Of a stretch of DNA of 64,000 bases, positions 12,101 to 24,060 are shown in pieces (the stretch's first letter is position 1; each line of letters starts with the position of its first letter). Origin of the DNA: Bryoerythrophyllum caledonicum (taxonomy: Eukaryota > Streptophyta > Bryopsida > Pottiales > Pottiaceae); the NCBI GenBank assembly GCA_963971425.1, contig OZ020523.1, positions 20,751,105 through 20,815,104 on the forward strand, given 5' to 3'. The translations under genes and the position numbers were made by a program. Under the pieces are notes generated by a model, which worked only from the letters and a program-made list of their open reading frames with translations, searched no databases and was not told the DNA's origin.

Positions 12101-14630
12101 TTCCTTTCTAGCTGTTTTAACATACTTCTAGTTTGTTGCACAACGAAATCACCTTTGATTGATGAGGCTTGCCAATGTTTCAACAAAACATCGTGATCAA
12201 TTTTGCGAATCGCCCACTTCATGTCACTCAAAGAGAGCTCCTCAGGATAATGTGACTTTCCCCAATAAATAACTGGAGAGCCATACTTGTTTTTGATGCA
12301 AAATAGCTTGAGCACTGCCTTGACCAAGTCCAAATCATCCCATAAAATGGCAACATGCAAGACCGTGAGGCCGTGGCACGTCTCAAGTACCAACCGGCTA
12401 TTCCCTTTCACAAGCTTTTTCAATTCCCTTGTATCTCCTTTCTCAAGTGCCTTGTACCAACGTGTCCCAGGATATGCATCGAAGGATATCAACTCATTGA
12501 AGCCTCTTCTTATCAGATGGTCGTCGTTTTCTACATTCAAATGTAGCGTTCGCTCCAAATTGTCCTTACGAGCATACCATTTATAGTAGGCCTTAATAAG
12601 TTCAGCAATGCATCTGTTGCCGATAATATCATTTGCCATCTCAAAGGCCGTTAAACCAGATACCTCATCTCTAGCCAAAATGTACTCGTCAACATCACTT
12701 GAAAGATACCATACTCTCTAAAGCATCAATAGGGCGAGCTGTAAGCAACCCTGCATGGCAGCTGTCTGTAATGCAGTCTGACGCCCTCCCTTTCCATTCT
12801 TCATTTCAACTTTTACCAACTCCTTCTTCAATTTCTTCGTCAATTTCTTTTCCACATCCGAAGCATCACTCCAATCGTCATTGGGCCAAATTTGTAGAAG
12901 GGCAAGACAATCCTTTTTCTTAATCGCATCATTCCATTTCAAGATCTCTGCCGGGGCACGATTGCCTGAAGAAACAGTGCTTGTTCTATTCCACTTCTTA
13001 TCATACTCACGTCGTTCGTTTTTGTTGGCAATATAGTCACGTATTTTGCTCTTGATTGCAGCATGCTTATTCCCTTCCGCGACCACGAGAGCTGTATTAC
13101 CCTGTGCATCTGTTTCCACCTCCGCATACCAGTCTATGTCGAGTGTCCTATCCGAGAAACGCATATCAAGGTCGCCTGCCTCCTCAGCCCAAGACAACAT
13201 GACAAGGATATGTTCCGCAAGCCCGACGTCATTTCGTGCGGCTGCAGCGTGCAAAGCAGTACCGACCTCATTCTTCTTTTCGTACTTCCAAAAATATGTA
13301 GCATCCTTTGCAAGAAGCATTTTTAGTGTATCACAATCCAGCTCCGCTACTGCTCTGCTCCACGAGATCTCATCCGCGTCGGCATTCACGGCTGTTGGTG
13401 GGGCAGTACTGCGAGGATCTCCATTCTGGTCATCCGCTTGAGAAGCACCGTTCTGTTCTATCTCAACTATTTCATACTCTTCAACCCTGCCAGGCCTCTG
13501 GACTGCTCCATCAGCAGGTTCGCCGTCCGCTCCAATTGCAATATCATCAGGTTCGTCATCCACTCCATGAGAATCATCAGTAAGGTTCCCAGCCACAGGA
13601 GAAACATTCTCAAGGTTCGGAGCCAATACATGCCCAGTATCAACTGGATTCACAGGTGATCCAAGCACAACATTGCGAGAGTTCTCAACCCATCCAAGAG
13701 CAATATCACTAGGGCATGGCACCGCTTCAGAAGCATCGTCGTTGGGATTCTCAACCGCTTCAAAGATTACATCATCAAGGTTCCCCGCCACGTCGGGAGC
13801 AGCATCGTCTGGGTTCAAAACATCCGCTCCAAGAGCAATGTTGTTGAGATTCTGGACGACTCCAAGAGCACCATCGTCCAAGTTCTCGGCCATTCCAGGA
13901 GCAACATTACCAGAGTTCCGCACCGCTGGAGCAACATCGTCAGGGTTCGAAATCGCTGCAGGACCAAGACCACCCGAGCTGGAAACCGCTCCAGGAGAAA
14001 CATCGATAGCTGGGATCCCGACCACTCCAGCCTCAGCAACATCATTTCGATTTAAAATCACTTCAGGAGCAACATTGCTAGGGCTCTGGACCACTTCAGC
14101 AGTAACACCACCAGGATTCCCATCCACTAGAGCAACACCATCAGAGACGATTGAAACCGGGTCATGTGAGCGGCTCTCTTGCGGGACCGCCTCAGGGTGA
14201 TAGGGACCTTGATCGACTGTTTCGCCAGGAGAACCCAGGTCGGGTTCAGCATCTGCGAGAGCTGGGTCATGGAGGCCGTCCTTCTAGACAAGTACACCCA
14301 CGATATCTCTAATCACGTTTTTGAACTTGGCAAGCGAGAAACATCATTCATGATATCGTATCAGAAACGTCACATGCATATGAATTCGAGATAGTCTTGT
14401 GCAGAGTGTGTCACCTGAAACCTTTGACTCTACCTGGTTCAGAAAACCTAACGAAGGAGCCTGTCTCAACGTAAGAAATTGCGTTGAAGAATATCACAAC
14501 AAGAAAACCAACAAGAATAGGACAGTGAGACCGCCATGCATAATCTGACAGAAGCCACAAAGCTAACCTCCTTCACAGTAGGACCACTTGGCACCCGTGA
14601 TCCACCACCCTCGTCCAGCCGATCGCCCAT
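9152..14630 (-). pseudogene. Ankyrin-repeat/PGG-domain membrane protein, copy A (probable pseudogene)
   Basis: Counterpart of gene B. Exons by alignment are 14568-14630 (21 codons, ATG at 14630), 11653-14283, 11128-11385 (86 codons) and a last exon corresponding to 9152-10423. The product would be an acidic repeat-rich N-terminus, ankyrin repeats, and a membrane domain with the PGG block (NALSVVGTLVAATSYVGPL..QPP..VSNSVAFYLAMASVMFAV). Two lesions are visible. A TAG at 12718-12720 replaces the AAC codon of gene B within the ankyrin region, and the acceptor before the last exon reads ACTG where B has GCAG. Gene A also lacks the extra N-terminal exon found in B. Without either lesion the frame is open throughout, so decay is recent. 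A rescued shorter product by alternative splicing cannot be excluded. Confidence 0.82.
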
Positions 14631-16036
14631 CCTCAAAACTCGTGAACTCAGAATATGTATATATTCGCAACCCCGAAGTAAAAAACCCAAGCTCGGGAGC
14701 TTGAGCAGAAAATCAACACCTGACGACATGCAATAACTTGGTTCAATAATCAGCGTTGTCAAAAATTACGTTCTATGGTCTATCAAAATAAGCCCTCCAC
14801 CCTGCGCCGTAATATAGTCCAGCAACTGGGATGAGCAATGGCAAGAAGCATACCAACTAGAATGGCCGACGTGAGATGATGATAGGGAAAATCTGTTCAA
14901 TTCAAGAATGTACTCCTGGTAGAGTTCAGAAAATATCTAGTCAAAACTTCATCTTTTCTTGGTCATAACCCGCAGTCAGGTGAAAGCCGAATAACAAAGA
15001 ACATGGCGGTTAAAAACAAAAGCCTCCAAGAGCTGGTTTCCAACGAGGTCACACAATGTTACGACAACTCAGACGATAAATATTGGCTCAGATAGTTCTC
15101 GTGTAGCAACAGAGAAGTCTAACGCGAGCACTGGAGAATGCAAGTCACACGAAAATCTGAGCGATCCACCCAACAGTGAATCCGAAGACGACCCTGCTCC
15201 CAGAAAAACCTGCAGTTCAGAGCTACAAACGGGTCAGTTTACAGTAGAGCACTCGGTTAACCCAAATCCTGAGATCATCCTTTCTACTTCAGAAGATCAG
15301 CACCGGCCTTTGCAGGTCTCGTGAACATGTACAATCAAAACACAACTCATATCCAACTACTAATCATCTGAAGGCGCAGATCCCACCTCTTCCGAGTCCG
15401 CAGCGACTTCTGGAGGTCCACAGCAACTCGCTGATGAGCTAGATGCAACAGCTGCAAACTGATCCCTACCGCGATCGTTGAACACTGAGGAATGCAAGTG
15501 ACACGAAACTCTGAACGATCCACCCCAACAGTGAAGCCATAAACGCAACTGCTCCCAGAAGAAACTGCAAAAGGGCTACTAGCAGGTGAACTTTCAGTAG
15601 AGCATTCCATCGGTGAGCCCAGATCCTCACCTCATCATTTCCACTTCAGAAAAACCAAATCACTGTAAGCAGCACCGTTTCGAGGTTCGTAAAAATGTAC
15701 AACCCAAACACAACTCGTATCCAACTAGTTATCAATTTGAATGCACAGATCTCACCTCTTCCTAGTCTTCAGCGACTTCTGGAGGTCCACAGCAACTCGC
15801 TAATGAGCTAGAAGCAACAGCTGCAAACTGATATCGAAACAACAATACTGGGACCTGATCGGAGAATGGGAAGAGACAAGAGACGAGAAGTGGATGCCAG
15901 TAATTGTTAGACTGGCGCATGGGCAGGCTGGCTCATGCAGGCGGCCATGAAGACCATGTGCCTGGTTAGCTTTTTATGTGTGATCATTGCTCAGATTTTT
16001 ATGCTTGACCAGGCCAGGCACATAGTCTTCAAGGCC
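14631..16036. repeat. Upstream region of gene A with about 370-bp tandem units
   Basis: Two diverged units, about 15110-15480 and 15480-15850, each contain 'cagtgaa.cc..aacgc', 'gcccagatcct', 'caaacacaactc.tatccaacta' and 'gacttctggaggtccacagc'. On the minus strand the end of each unit reads QFAAVASSSSASCCGPPE and then a possible GT donor (gtggga or gtgaga), so it could be a 5' exon of the ankyrin gene; I see no ATG that secures this. Gene B's upstream region has the same unit at 51050-51420 and again at 52213-54660. Confidence 0.55.
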
Positions 16037-16182
16037 TTCAAGCATAAAAAGCTGACAATGGGCCCGGATCTACTGACCGTGTGTGTGGCCCCAATGCTCA
16101 CTCGAGTTTGCGAGTCAGTGCTTTGATATTCACATGTGGGAGGGACTGGCATCTGCACATAGCTCAGCTTTTTATGCTTGAA
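16037..16182. repeat. Inverted repeat
   Basis: A perfect 19-base inverted pair: ttcaagcataaaaagctga at 16037-16055 and its complement at 16164-16182, with weaker similarity beyond. A third related 'agctttttatg' lies near 15968. There is no coding sequence, and I see no target duplication. Confidence 0.6.
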
Positions 16183-16267
16183 TGGCATCTGGTTGAATGT
16201 TGGCTTTCGTTCCACGGTGCTGCACAGACTTTTAGGATTCTATGGATCAACAATTAACCGTACATTG

Positions 16268-16312
16268 AAGAAAAAGAACTCGGTCTCCTTTGGTGGCCGG
16301 CATGAATAAAGT
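16268..16312 (-). mobile_element. SINE/LINE 3' tail fragment
   Basis: Short minus-strand match to the 3' end shared by the window's SINE and LINEs: 'ggccggcatgaataaagtgt' next to a 'gaagaaaaagaa' tract, which on the sense strand is the TTC-rich end. It is heavily 5'-truncated. Copy B lacks it at the equivalent place (near 51745). Confidence 0.55.
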
Positions 16313-17029
16313 GTTCCAACCGTACATTGACTTGGTTGGTAGGCGAGAGTGTCGTTTTCTTGCCTTGTCACCTTGATGATGATTCTGGATTTGTGATTCT
16401 TTCTTCCTCATTCAAGCCAAAACCCAGTGATTCAAGGGCCAACGGAAATGACATATAATGCGTAGCAAAACATAGTTGGACAGTGACACCCTGATCTACA
16501 AAATCAAGTAGCAATCCTACATATGTTAACATAAAATTGTGCAAACTTTAACATAAGATCACATTGTTGCAACAAACATATTGCACAACATACATGATAA
16601 AATTTGTCAGTAAAAAAATTGACCAGAAATGAAACACATGATATGCCTGTACGACATGATATGAAACACATGATATACCTGATATGCATGATGCCTAGGT
16701 GATACCCATTAGTCCAAAGTCACCCTTTGAAGAAAAAATAAATATTTGGAAGAGGTCTACCGAATTTGACCCCTACTTACGGTATTATTGAAATGACAAT
16801 GAATCCAAAGCCCTTGATCTGGGGAGGTGGAAAGATCCACCGTGTACCGGAGAAGGCGGAGAAAGCAAAATTCTGGAAGCGGCCAGGAATAGAGCATCAC
16901 TTGTAAACTCGGAGCGCTGGCCAATACCTCTATTGTCTTTTGCATCACCTTCTAAAACATTTAAAAATCATATATCCAAAACAAATCCAAAAGGACCGTG
17001 ACTATGTTTCAACAAAACCACTCCAAAAT

Positions 17030-17245
17030 TGCCCCTTTAACTCCTAAAGTTCCTTGACAATTTTACAACAAAAACACTTCAAAACTGTTGATTTTAGTGT
17101 AAGTAGTGGAGAAGGAAAAAAAAACATCTTTCTCCAAATTTAACCGTAGGATCTTAATTAAGACTTATTAGGTAACATACTCACAAAATTTCATAAACTT
17201 GACCGTACAAATAGAAAGATTACAATGTTTGAGAAAGAGAGAGAG
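17030..17245 (+). mobile_element. R1 dispersed repeat, first half
   Basis: Carries the R1 landmarks 'cctaaagttccttgacaatt', 'accgtaggatcttaatt' and 'agaaagattacaatgtttga', then breaks off at a short GA run. The next part of R1 (from 'ggttcattttcttct') appears at 29136. One R1 copy therefore seems to be split by about 11.9 kb of later DNA. Confidence 0.6.
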
Positions 17246-17689
17246 AGAGCACCTTTTTTTGTTTGTCACCCCATTTCTGGGCACATTCTGTACGCGTCTA
17301 GACAGTGTGTGATATCACTGTAGCAGTATTGTTGCAACTTCATGCATCACTGTAGCTATGTCACCAAATCATTTTGACAGTGCAGCTGGGAACTAGAGCT
17401 GATATATCTAGACACAGAACATATAGAAAAAATCTATATAGAAAAAAATCCGTACTCAGATGAGTCATTTCTCTTAAACTCGTAAGGAATTCTAAAGTTC
17501 TTTTTGGAAGATCATGAATGTGCTGTATTAGCAGTAATGATGTATCCCTGAACATCTCAGGAAGAACAAAAAAGTAGTACGCAGTGAGTGATTTTTTAGC
17601 ATATTGATCGTACTGGTAGTTATGAAAACTTCAGCAAAAAAGTACTAGTAAACGACAATACGGAGTTGAGGTGAAGTCGGATTAAATTA

Positions 17690-17820
17690 AATCCATATCT
17701 GAGGTCGCCACGCGTCACCTGCGCCCATAACAACCAACAGACATGACATTTGTTAGCAATTGTACGCAAGGTGTCTTCAGCATGGCAACTGCTTGTTATC
17801 ACTGTCGCAGATATCAATTA
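17690..17820. repeat. Diverged direct repeat, left copy
   Basis: Shares 'cacctgcgcccataacaa', 'gtacgc.aggtgtct' and 'caacatggcaa.tacttgttatc' with 19825-19960, same orientation, about 2.1 kb apart. Similarity may extend weakly to the right to 'aagaacctgt'. It could be the ends of an old element or a small tandem duplication. Confidence 0.6.
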
Positions 17821-19370
17821 ATCGTCACGCAAAATCACGTTTTATCAATGCGTAAATTTACAAGTTCATCAACAATCGAGACCACAAACTTTCATATCAG
17901 CATATTTGTTACTCATATCTCATTACTGTCCAAAGAACCTGTATTGCCGGGTTGGTGTCCTCGACCTCGGTGATGGTCGGAGCCATCACTCAGTTACGAA
18001 AAAATAGGTCGCGGCAGTACGTTAACAGGCTGCGGTTCGTCGGGTCACTGTAAAAACACCGTGAGTGAGTCCATGCATGACTTACTCACACACTGTGAAT
18101 ACACACAGGTGCAGAGGTGCTAATACAAGCCACGTTCCTGTTTGACAGTATCAACGTAGCAGTAGGAACGAAGTAAGTACTCATTCGCCGTTTAACCAAC
18201 ATCGTTTCTGTATGCATGCATAATATTACATGCGGAAAAGACGAATACAGACACAAGCACAAGCACACGACCATCCACAGATCGTGGCTCCAACATAGTT
18301 TCTACTCGTGCGTCATCCCAAACTACGTTGTCAGACGCTTTGCACTCGTCATGAGCAAAAGGTCTTGTACAGACCTGCAAAAAGCGTATCAGATAGTTTG
18401 TTTGGACAACAACTTGTGCAGGGCACGACCTTTTTGTCACTCGTTGGTTAGCTGGGCTTAAACAGCATATCGACCGTCGTTCCTGAGATTCGGCATTCCT
18501 GATCCGCTACAGTGTTTGTGAATACCCAGCGTTTATCGGCGAATCCGAACCAACTGAGTGAAAAAAACTCCCGAATAAGAAACTGCTTATCAGGGCGTGA
18601 TCTCTATGCTAACTTGATATCCTGTCCTAAACCAGAATTACCTCGTGACTTCCATGAGAACCTACAGCGATTCTGGTTACATGCAAGCATTACAACGTGA
18701 ACTCAGACTTGGCTTGCAACAAACCCTCAAACAGAAGTGAGTAGGACTTGCCCATAAGTTCATGTAGTGCTTGTGAGCACAACCAAACTCTCTGGAATGA
18801 AAGCTGAGATCAACTTTGAGATCGAGGTTGACGTACCAGTCTCCCATAATATTCATTGAAGCCAGTTTCAATGCAGACCAGATTTCTTGGAAGAAGAAAA
18901 TCACTGGCTTTGGGCGTCCTTTGACGGTCCATAAAATGGAACAGTGTGCCCATGTGTTGTGGTAGTACAAGTATAGTAGGTGATCTATCAACAATCATCA
19001 AGAACCAAATTCTTTGCAGATTTGGTGGTATTAGTATAGTTGGGTGAGCTAGAACTCCTCTTAATAGAGAGGTTATTTGTCTTTTCCGTTTTGTATTCCA
19101 AGTATATGGATATTTGCGTGTGGAAAACACAATAGAATAAAAAAACCCGCTTTTGCATGCTTTGTATTAACTGTTGGTACGTGTTTTAAACCTGGTCTAT
19201 ATCCAATCCAGGTCGCATGTACCCGGCCGTGTCCCTCTATTGTCGGTGGTAATTACGTTGTAGTAATATCGTATGATAATACATGTAAAAAATACCGGGA
19301 TGATGGAGGGTGGCGAATGCTTTTCATTAAATATCACGTGATATTTGAGTATTTAGCAATTTCTCTTGGA

Positions 19371-19377
19371 CAGAGAT

Positions 19378-19411
<34 letters not shown>

Positions 19412-19433
19412 GGAGAGAGAGAGAGAGAGAGAT

Positions 19434-19474
<41 letters not shown>

Positions 19475-19485
19475 GAGAGAGAGAT
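19371..19485. repeat. GA microsatellite
   Basis: About 115 bases of (GA)n interrupted three times by 'ta'. There is no SINE tail sequence directly beside it, unlike the larger GA tract at 21243. Confidence 0.9.
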
Positions 19486-19824
19486 TCTTTTTCTCATGAC
19501 ATCCCACAATTGGGCAGTTTCTATACGTGACTGTACTGGTTAGGACTTGGTCATACAGTACGAGGCCATAAACTAGTGTGTTAACGGAACAGGTTAGTGT
19601 GTATCAAACCATAGTATTTATATGGTAGGTCTGGACGCACTGGATTAGAAAACTTATGCTCGTTAGAAGAGCAACAGTTTTAGGTGCTCTAATGTGAGAA
19701 CACCAAACGCACGCATTTTGATCATTTTGATCACAGAGTCACTAAATAAGTTCCACTAGTTGAAACTTTAACCAAACATGTTGAGGGAAGAAGATACTAG
19801 TTTATAGTGATGGAGGGTTGTAAT

Positions 19825-19960
19825 GTCCCAATCTGAGGATGCCACGCCTCACCTGCGCCCATAACAAAAAACAGACAAGTAGTGTGTGAATTGTTGTACG
19901 CGAGGTGTCTACAACATGGCAAATACTTGTTATCGTTGTCACAGATTACACATTACATCG
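19825..19960. repeat. Diverged direct repeat, right copy
   Basis: Partner of 17690-17820; see that entry for the shared blocks. Confidence 0.6.
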
Positions 19961-21240
19961 ACATTCAAAACAATATCATACTACTAAATAGCTCTCTAGT
20001 CATAACAGTACAAGAAGAACCTGTTCAGTCATGTTGCCAACAAAGTTGGTATTCCTGACTATGACGTGTGTGGTTTTGGCGTTTAGTAAAAGCTAGTACG
20101 CCTCAATGTCAGTTTTGTATTACTCCCTCTACGCTGTGTGGCAGTAAACAGTATGATCACTTCTGATGTGACACGAGTATGTCCTGGTCCATCATGACAA
20201 CCAGTTTAGTAGTCAGTAAGTAGATGAAAACCGAAATGATGTAAGCTACCGCCTACACACGAGGCACTGATCAGTGCCAAGCCTGTTCTGCGGTGTGTAT
20301 TCCTGCATGGTGATGTCGCAGTGACTGTGTGCTATAGTGACTGCTCACTACAGTTACTACTCAATACGGTGACTGTTCGCTATCGTGACCGTCAGCGAGT
20401 GAATGATCAACATCAGGTCTGTTAGCCTTGTTCTGAGGTGCATATTGTTCGTGTATGCTACACATGAGTGAATGATCAACGTGCCGCCTGTTCTGAGGTG
20501 TGTGATTTATGCATGGTAATGCCGCAATGATAAATCGCTACGGTGCTTAGCCTCAACATTGACATGCATCCATATTGACGTGCATAAAAAACGACTTGTG
20601 TACCTGTGTTACTGCATTGCAATTTCCAGGTTGTGCCGCACTCAGCTTGGTATGTCGCAGCTATCACAGCGTAAGTTGACACCACTGTCTTGAGAGGAAC
20701 TCAATCGCCAGCAGCAACTTTCTGCAAGCTGTGTGCTTATAGTGGTTATGTGAACGTACTAGTAGTAAGTTCGGGTGGCGGCTGCAGTGAGAATGATCTT
20801 GTTGTTCATCAGAAGATATGTCGCCGTTGTAGGTACGTGTGTACTAACTGTGGTTTTAAAACACGACAGCCATGCGTACTCTAGGTGTCACTAAATTGTC
20901 TTTTTTGTGGAAGGAATGGGAATGTATGCCATTCTTTGCAAGTACACTTGATGGTAATTCCAGTATGATTCATGTGGTGGGATGACCATGTATCCCATCA
21001 TACTTAAGTATATGGTGTTTTTGGTCATTCCTTCTCTATCCTTGTGTGGTATATGTATATGTATATGTATCCCTTGATACGTATCGCAAGGTCACATCGT
21101 GAAAATACTGGTATTGACAGTGTGTCAGTATGGATTGGTGTAGATAGATAGGTAGGTTCCATGTAGTTGTTTTGATGACAAGTAAATTGTCGTTAATTGA
21201 CTAAAGTCTAGGTTTGATGTAAAATCACAACCCTGGACGT

Positions 21241-21820
<580 letters not shown>

Positions 21821-22531
21821 CTATGGGGGGTCTAATGTTTCGGGTAGTGGTTGATGGTTTTCTATTCTTCTTTTATGGAGGAGGATAGACATGGCATATT
21901 GTATGGTGATAGTATTTATGTTTTTAAAGGCATTTTTAATGGTAGGCATAGGTATTTTGAAGTTTTCTTCAAATGATTTCATTGATGGAATGTGTGCAGT
22001 GGCTCTGGCGCTTGCTGTAGTGACAATCAGGGGGTTGACTTTCCATCCTTGAGCAATAATACTCGCGATTAATGGTCTGTATTTGTTAGATTTGGCTTCA
22101 AGTGTTTCTGGAGAGAATCTGTCATTGCAATATGTGAATTCAATCAATTGTATGGTAAGATTGGGGTCTATTTCTGTAGGGGGGTCGCTTTGGTATGGTA
22201 AGCCTTTGACACAGAGAATGTCTGGTCTAAATCTTAAGTTGCAATGGCATCTTTGTGCACCGCATGTGCAAGGAAGTAGCCAATTAGGAACGGTATTTTT
22301 TGGTGGTTTATCATTGAAGGTGCCAGCGTTCATGAGAATAAAACAACGAGATTTTTCGGATGAGATTAGTAATTTTCTAATTTCCCAAACTGCTTTGTTG
22401 TGTCTTTTGACGCGAAGTGAATGTATATGTTGTTGTTGGCATGTGAGTAATACATGTAACCATGTATCTGGCTCATGTGAGTTGCAGATGGGGCATGTAA
22501 TAGATGGAAATCTTTGTCTTCCGAAGAACAT
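21821..22531 (-). pseudogene. LINE CCHC knuckle and restriction-like endonuclease region
   Basis: 236 open codons to the element's stop. Residues 13-31 form a C-x2-C-x9-H-x4-C knuckle (CPICNSHEPDTWLHVLLTC), and RHN follows at 43-45. Residues 102-104 are RPD, 129-133 LIEFT, and 145-151 EAKSNKY, then GWKVNPLIV. This order of CCHC, RHN, PD, (D/E)-x-T and K-x-x-KY is that of the restriction-like endonuclease of R2-type LINEs, with Glu131 in the usual Asp place. A cysteine-rich insert, CTCGAQRCHC (88-97), lies between CCHC and PD and is conserved in the second LINE copy. The call rests on motif order, not on a search. Confidence 0.7.
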
Positions 22532-22614
22532 TGTTTTCTAGCATGGCCCATATAAGTTCCCGTACGGAATTTGATGAGGCATGATTTTTGTTTGTCAGTG
22601 ATAGTTGGGTTGTT

Positions 22615-23758
22615 CTAGAATTCATTAGAGAGTTCATTGTCTATGTCTACATTTCCCGTCCATTTGCAAATGTTGGGGGTTTGTATGGCCATGATTTCTA
22701 AATTATTTTCTCTATCAAATTTTTTGATTTGTTTTTCTAGAATTCTAACTGGTCCTTTGTCTGGAACATCCATCATCGATGGCCAATCGTCTTTTTGGTA
22801 GTAGTATGGGGTGGCATGGGCATGTTCGTATGAATGTTGAGCATTTCTATGTGCTAGGAGTAGCCCTTCTTTTGCTAATTTATCTGCTTCTTCGTTGCCG
22901 TCGATGTTAATGTGTGCTCTGACTTTGTATAGTGTAATTGATTGTGTTCTTTTTTGGAGTAGTTCTACCATGGAGGCAAGTGTGACTTGATTTGGGTGGA
23001 CCGTGGCTATTATGCAGTGTGGAGTGTTTTATTTGTGTGTTGAGTAAGTATAATACGTTTAGACAATCGGTAAATATATATGCGGGTTCGTTGGGGTATT
23101 GTGTGTTGATAATTCTTAGTGTTTTATGTATTGCTATCATTTCTGCACGTAGTATATTTTGGTGTCCGTGGAGTCTTTTGGGGATATTAAGGCCTTTGGG
23201 GCTGTAAATACCGTATCTAGCTCTTTCTCTTAGCCATTCGCCGGGGCCGATTTCTTTGGGGGGTTTAAAGGAGCCATCAGTGTAGTAGCTGAATTGAGGG
23301 TGGAATTTTAGTGGTAGGTTTGTTTGGTAATTTGGGAGTTGTGGGATAGGAGTTTGGTTGTTTGTGGATGTAGGTGGATAATTTAGTTTAGACCATTTTT
23401 TACTGGGATTAACAGGGGTATTTAAAGGAGTAGGGGGTGCAATTTGTGTGTGGATTTGTAATATTCGGAGATTGTTTATTATGTGAGTGACTTGATTCAT
23501 TTGTTCGTAGTTACCTATGTTGTTATTCTGGTGATGGATACAAAGTATATGGAGCGTAGATAGTTCTTTCCTTTCGATTTTAAGTTCAGGGGAAATTGAG
23601 GGTTCTTCGTATGTAATGGTGTCTGCGGCAAAGTGGGCAATAATGTGTGTCAGGGAATGGGCCGGTGTATGGGTTAAAGTTTTGGTACCAGTTAGTATCC
23701 GGAGAGATGAGTATAGTGATAGTATTTGGGTCATTTTTTTTCCGCAAGGCGAGCCCAA
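22615..23758 (-). pseudogene. LINE RNase H region
   Basis: Two stretches in different frames (22907-23758 and 22615-22971). The first carries SYYTDGSFKPP (first catalytic Asp), NILRAEMIAIHKTL (Glu) and AYIFTDCLNVLYLL (second Asp). The second carries LYKVRAHINIDGNEEADKLA, the His/Asp block that completes the RNase H active site. RNase H removes the RNA template after first-strand synthesis. It is found in the I, R1 and related clades and in Dualen/RandI. The same residues recur in the second LINE copy (56296-56688). Confidence 0.85.
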
Positions 23759-24060
23759 TGAATGGCTTGATGTAAGTCGGTTTCATTATGGGGGTGGGCG
23801 TAGCCAATTCCTATCCATTTGCGGTCAAATGCTTTCCCTAGGGAGCCAAATATTATATCTCGTGAAAATGGTGAATAGAATTGGGTAAATTGTGTGGGGC
23901 ATGTGATTGGGGATGAGAAATACGAATGGTTGATGTTGAAATTTGTAATTAGGAAGTCTAATATTTGAGTTGATATTGTGTATTGAGCACATTTAAGTGG
24001 GTCGTTTTTTGGGATGCGATATTTATATCTTTGATATAGCCATACAATTTCAGTTTCAAA

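Larger units (their letters stand above)
1..16438. repeat. Segmental duplication, copy A
   Basis: This stretch is repeated in the same orientation at about 36500-51869. The first 140 or so alignable bases differ at only three positions. Similarity continues through the ankyrin gene and fades near 16438, just past a shared 'gattctggatt' stretch. Similarity is still present at base 1, so the true left edge lies outside the window. Copy A carries insertions absent from B (MITE at 6472-6693, CACTA-like element at 8294-9011) and lacks the SINE of copy B. Those insertions therefore postdate the duplication or were lost from one copy. Confidence 0.93.
17250..21225. other. Unique-looking segment, no gene recognised
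   Basis: Nearly 4 kb of somewhat less AT-rich sequence with only short chance frames. It contains a diverged direct repeat (about 17690-17820 and 19825-19960), a GA microsatellite (19371-19485), and a cluster of degenerate 'cctgttctg.ggtgtgt' and 'gtgaatgatcaac' motifs (20260-20510). I see no splice-bounded coding exons. It could be part of a long intron of the AP5Z1-like gene to its right or a nested insertion. Confidence 0.45.

Noticed and set aside
12939-14200. Alternative-frame proteins on both strands across the ankyrin gene N-terminal repeat
   Set aside because: Shadows of the repetitive, less AT-rich coding exon; the minus-strand frame joins to the ankyrin exons and is shared in frame with gene B.
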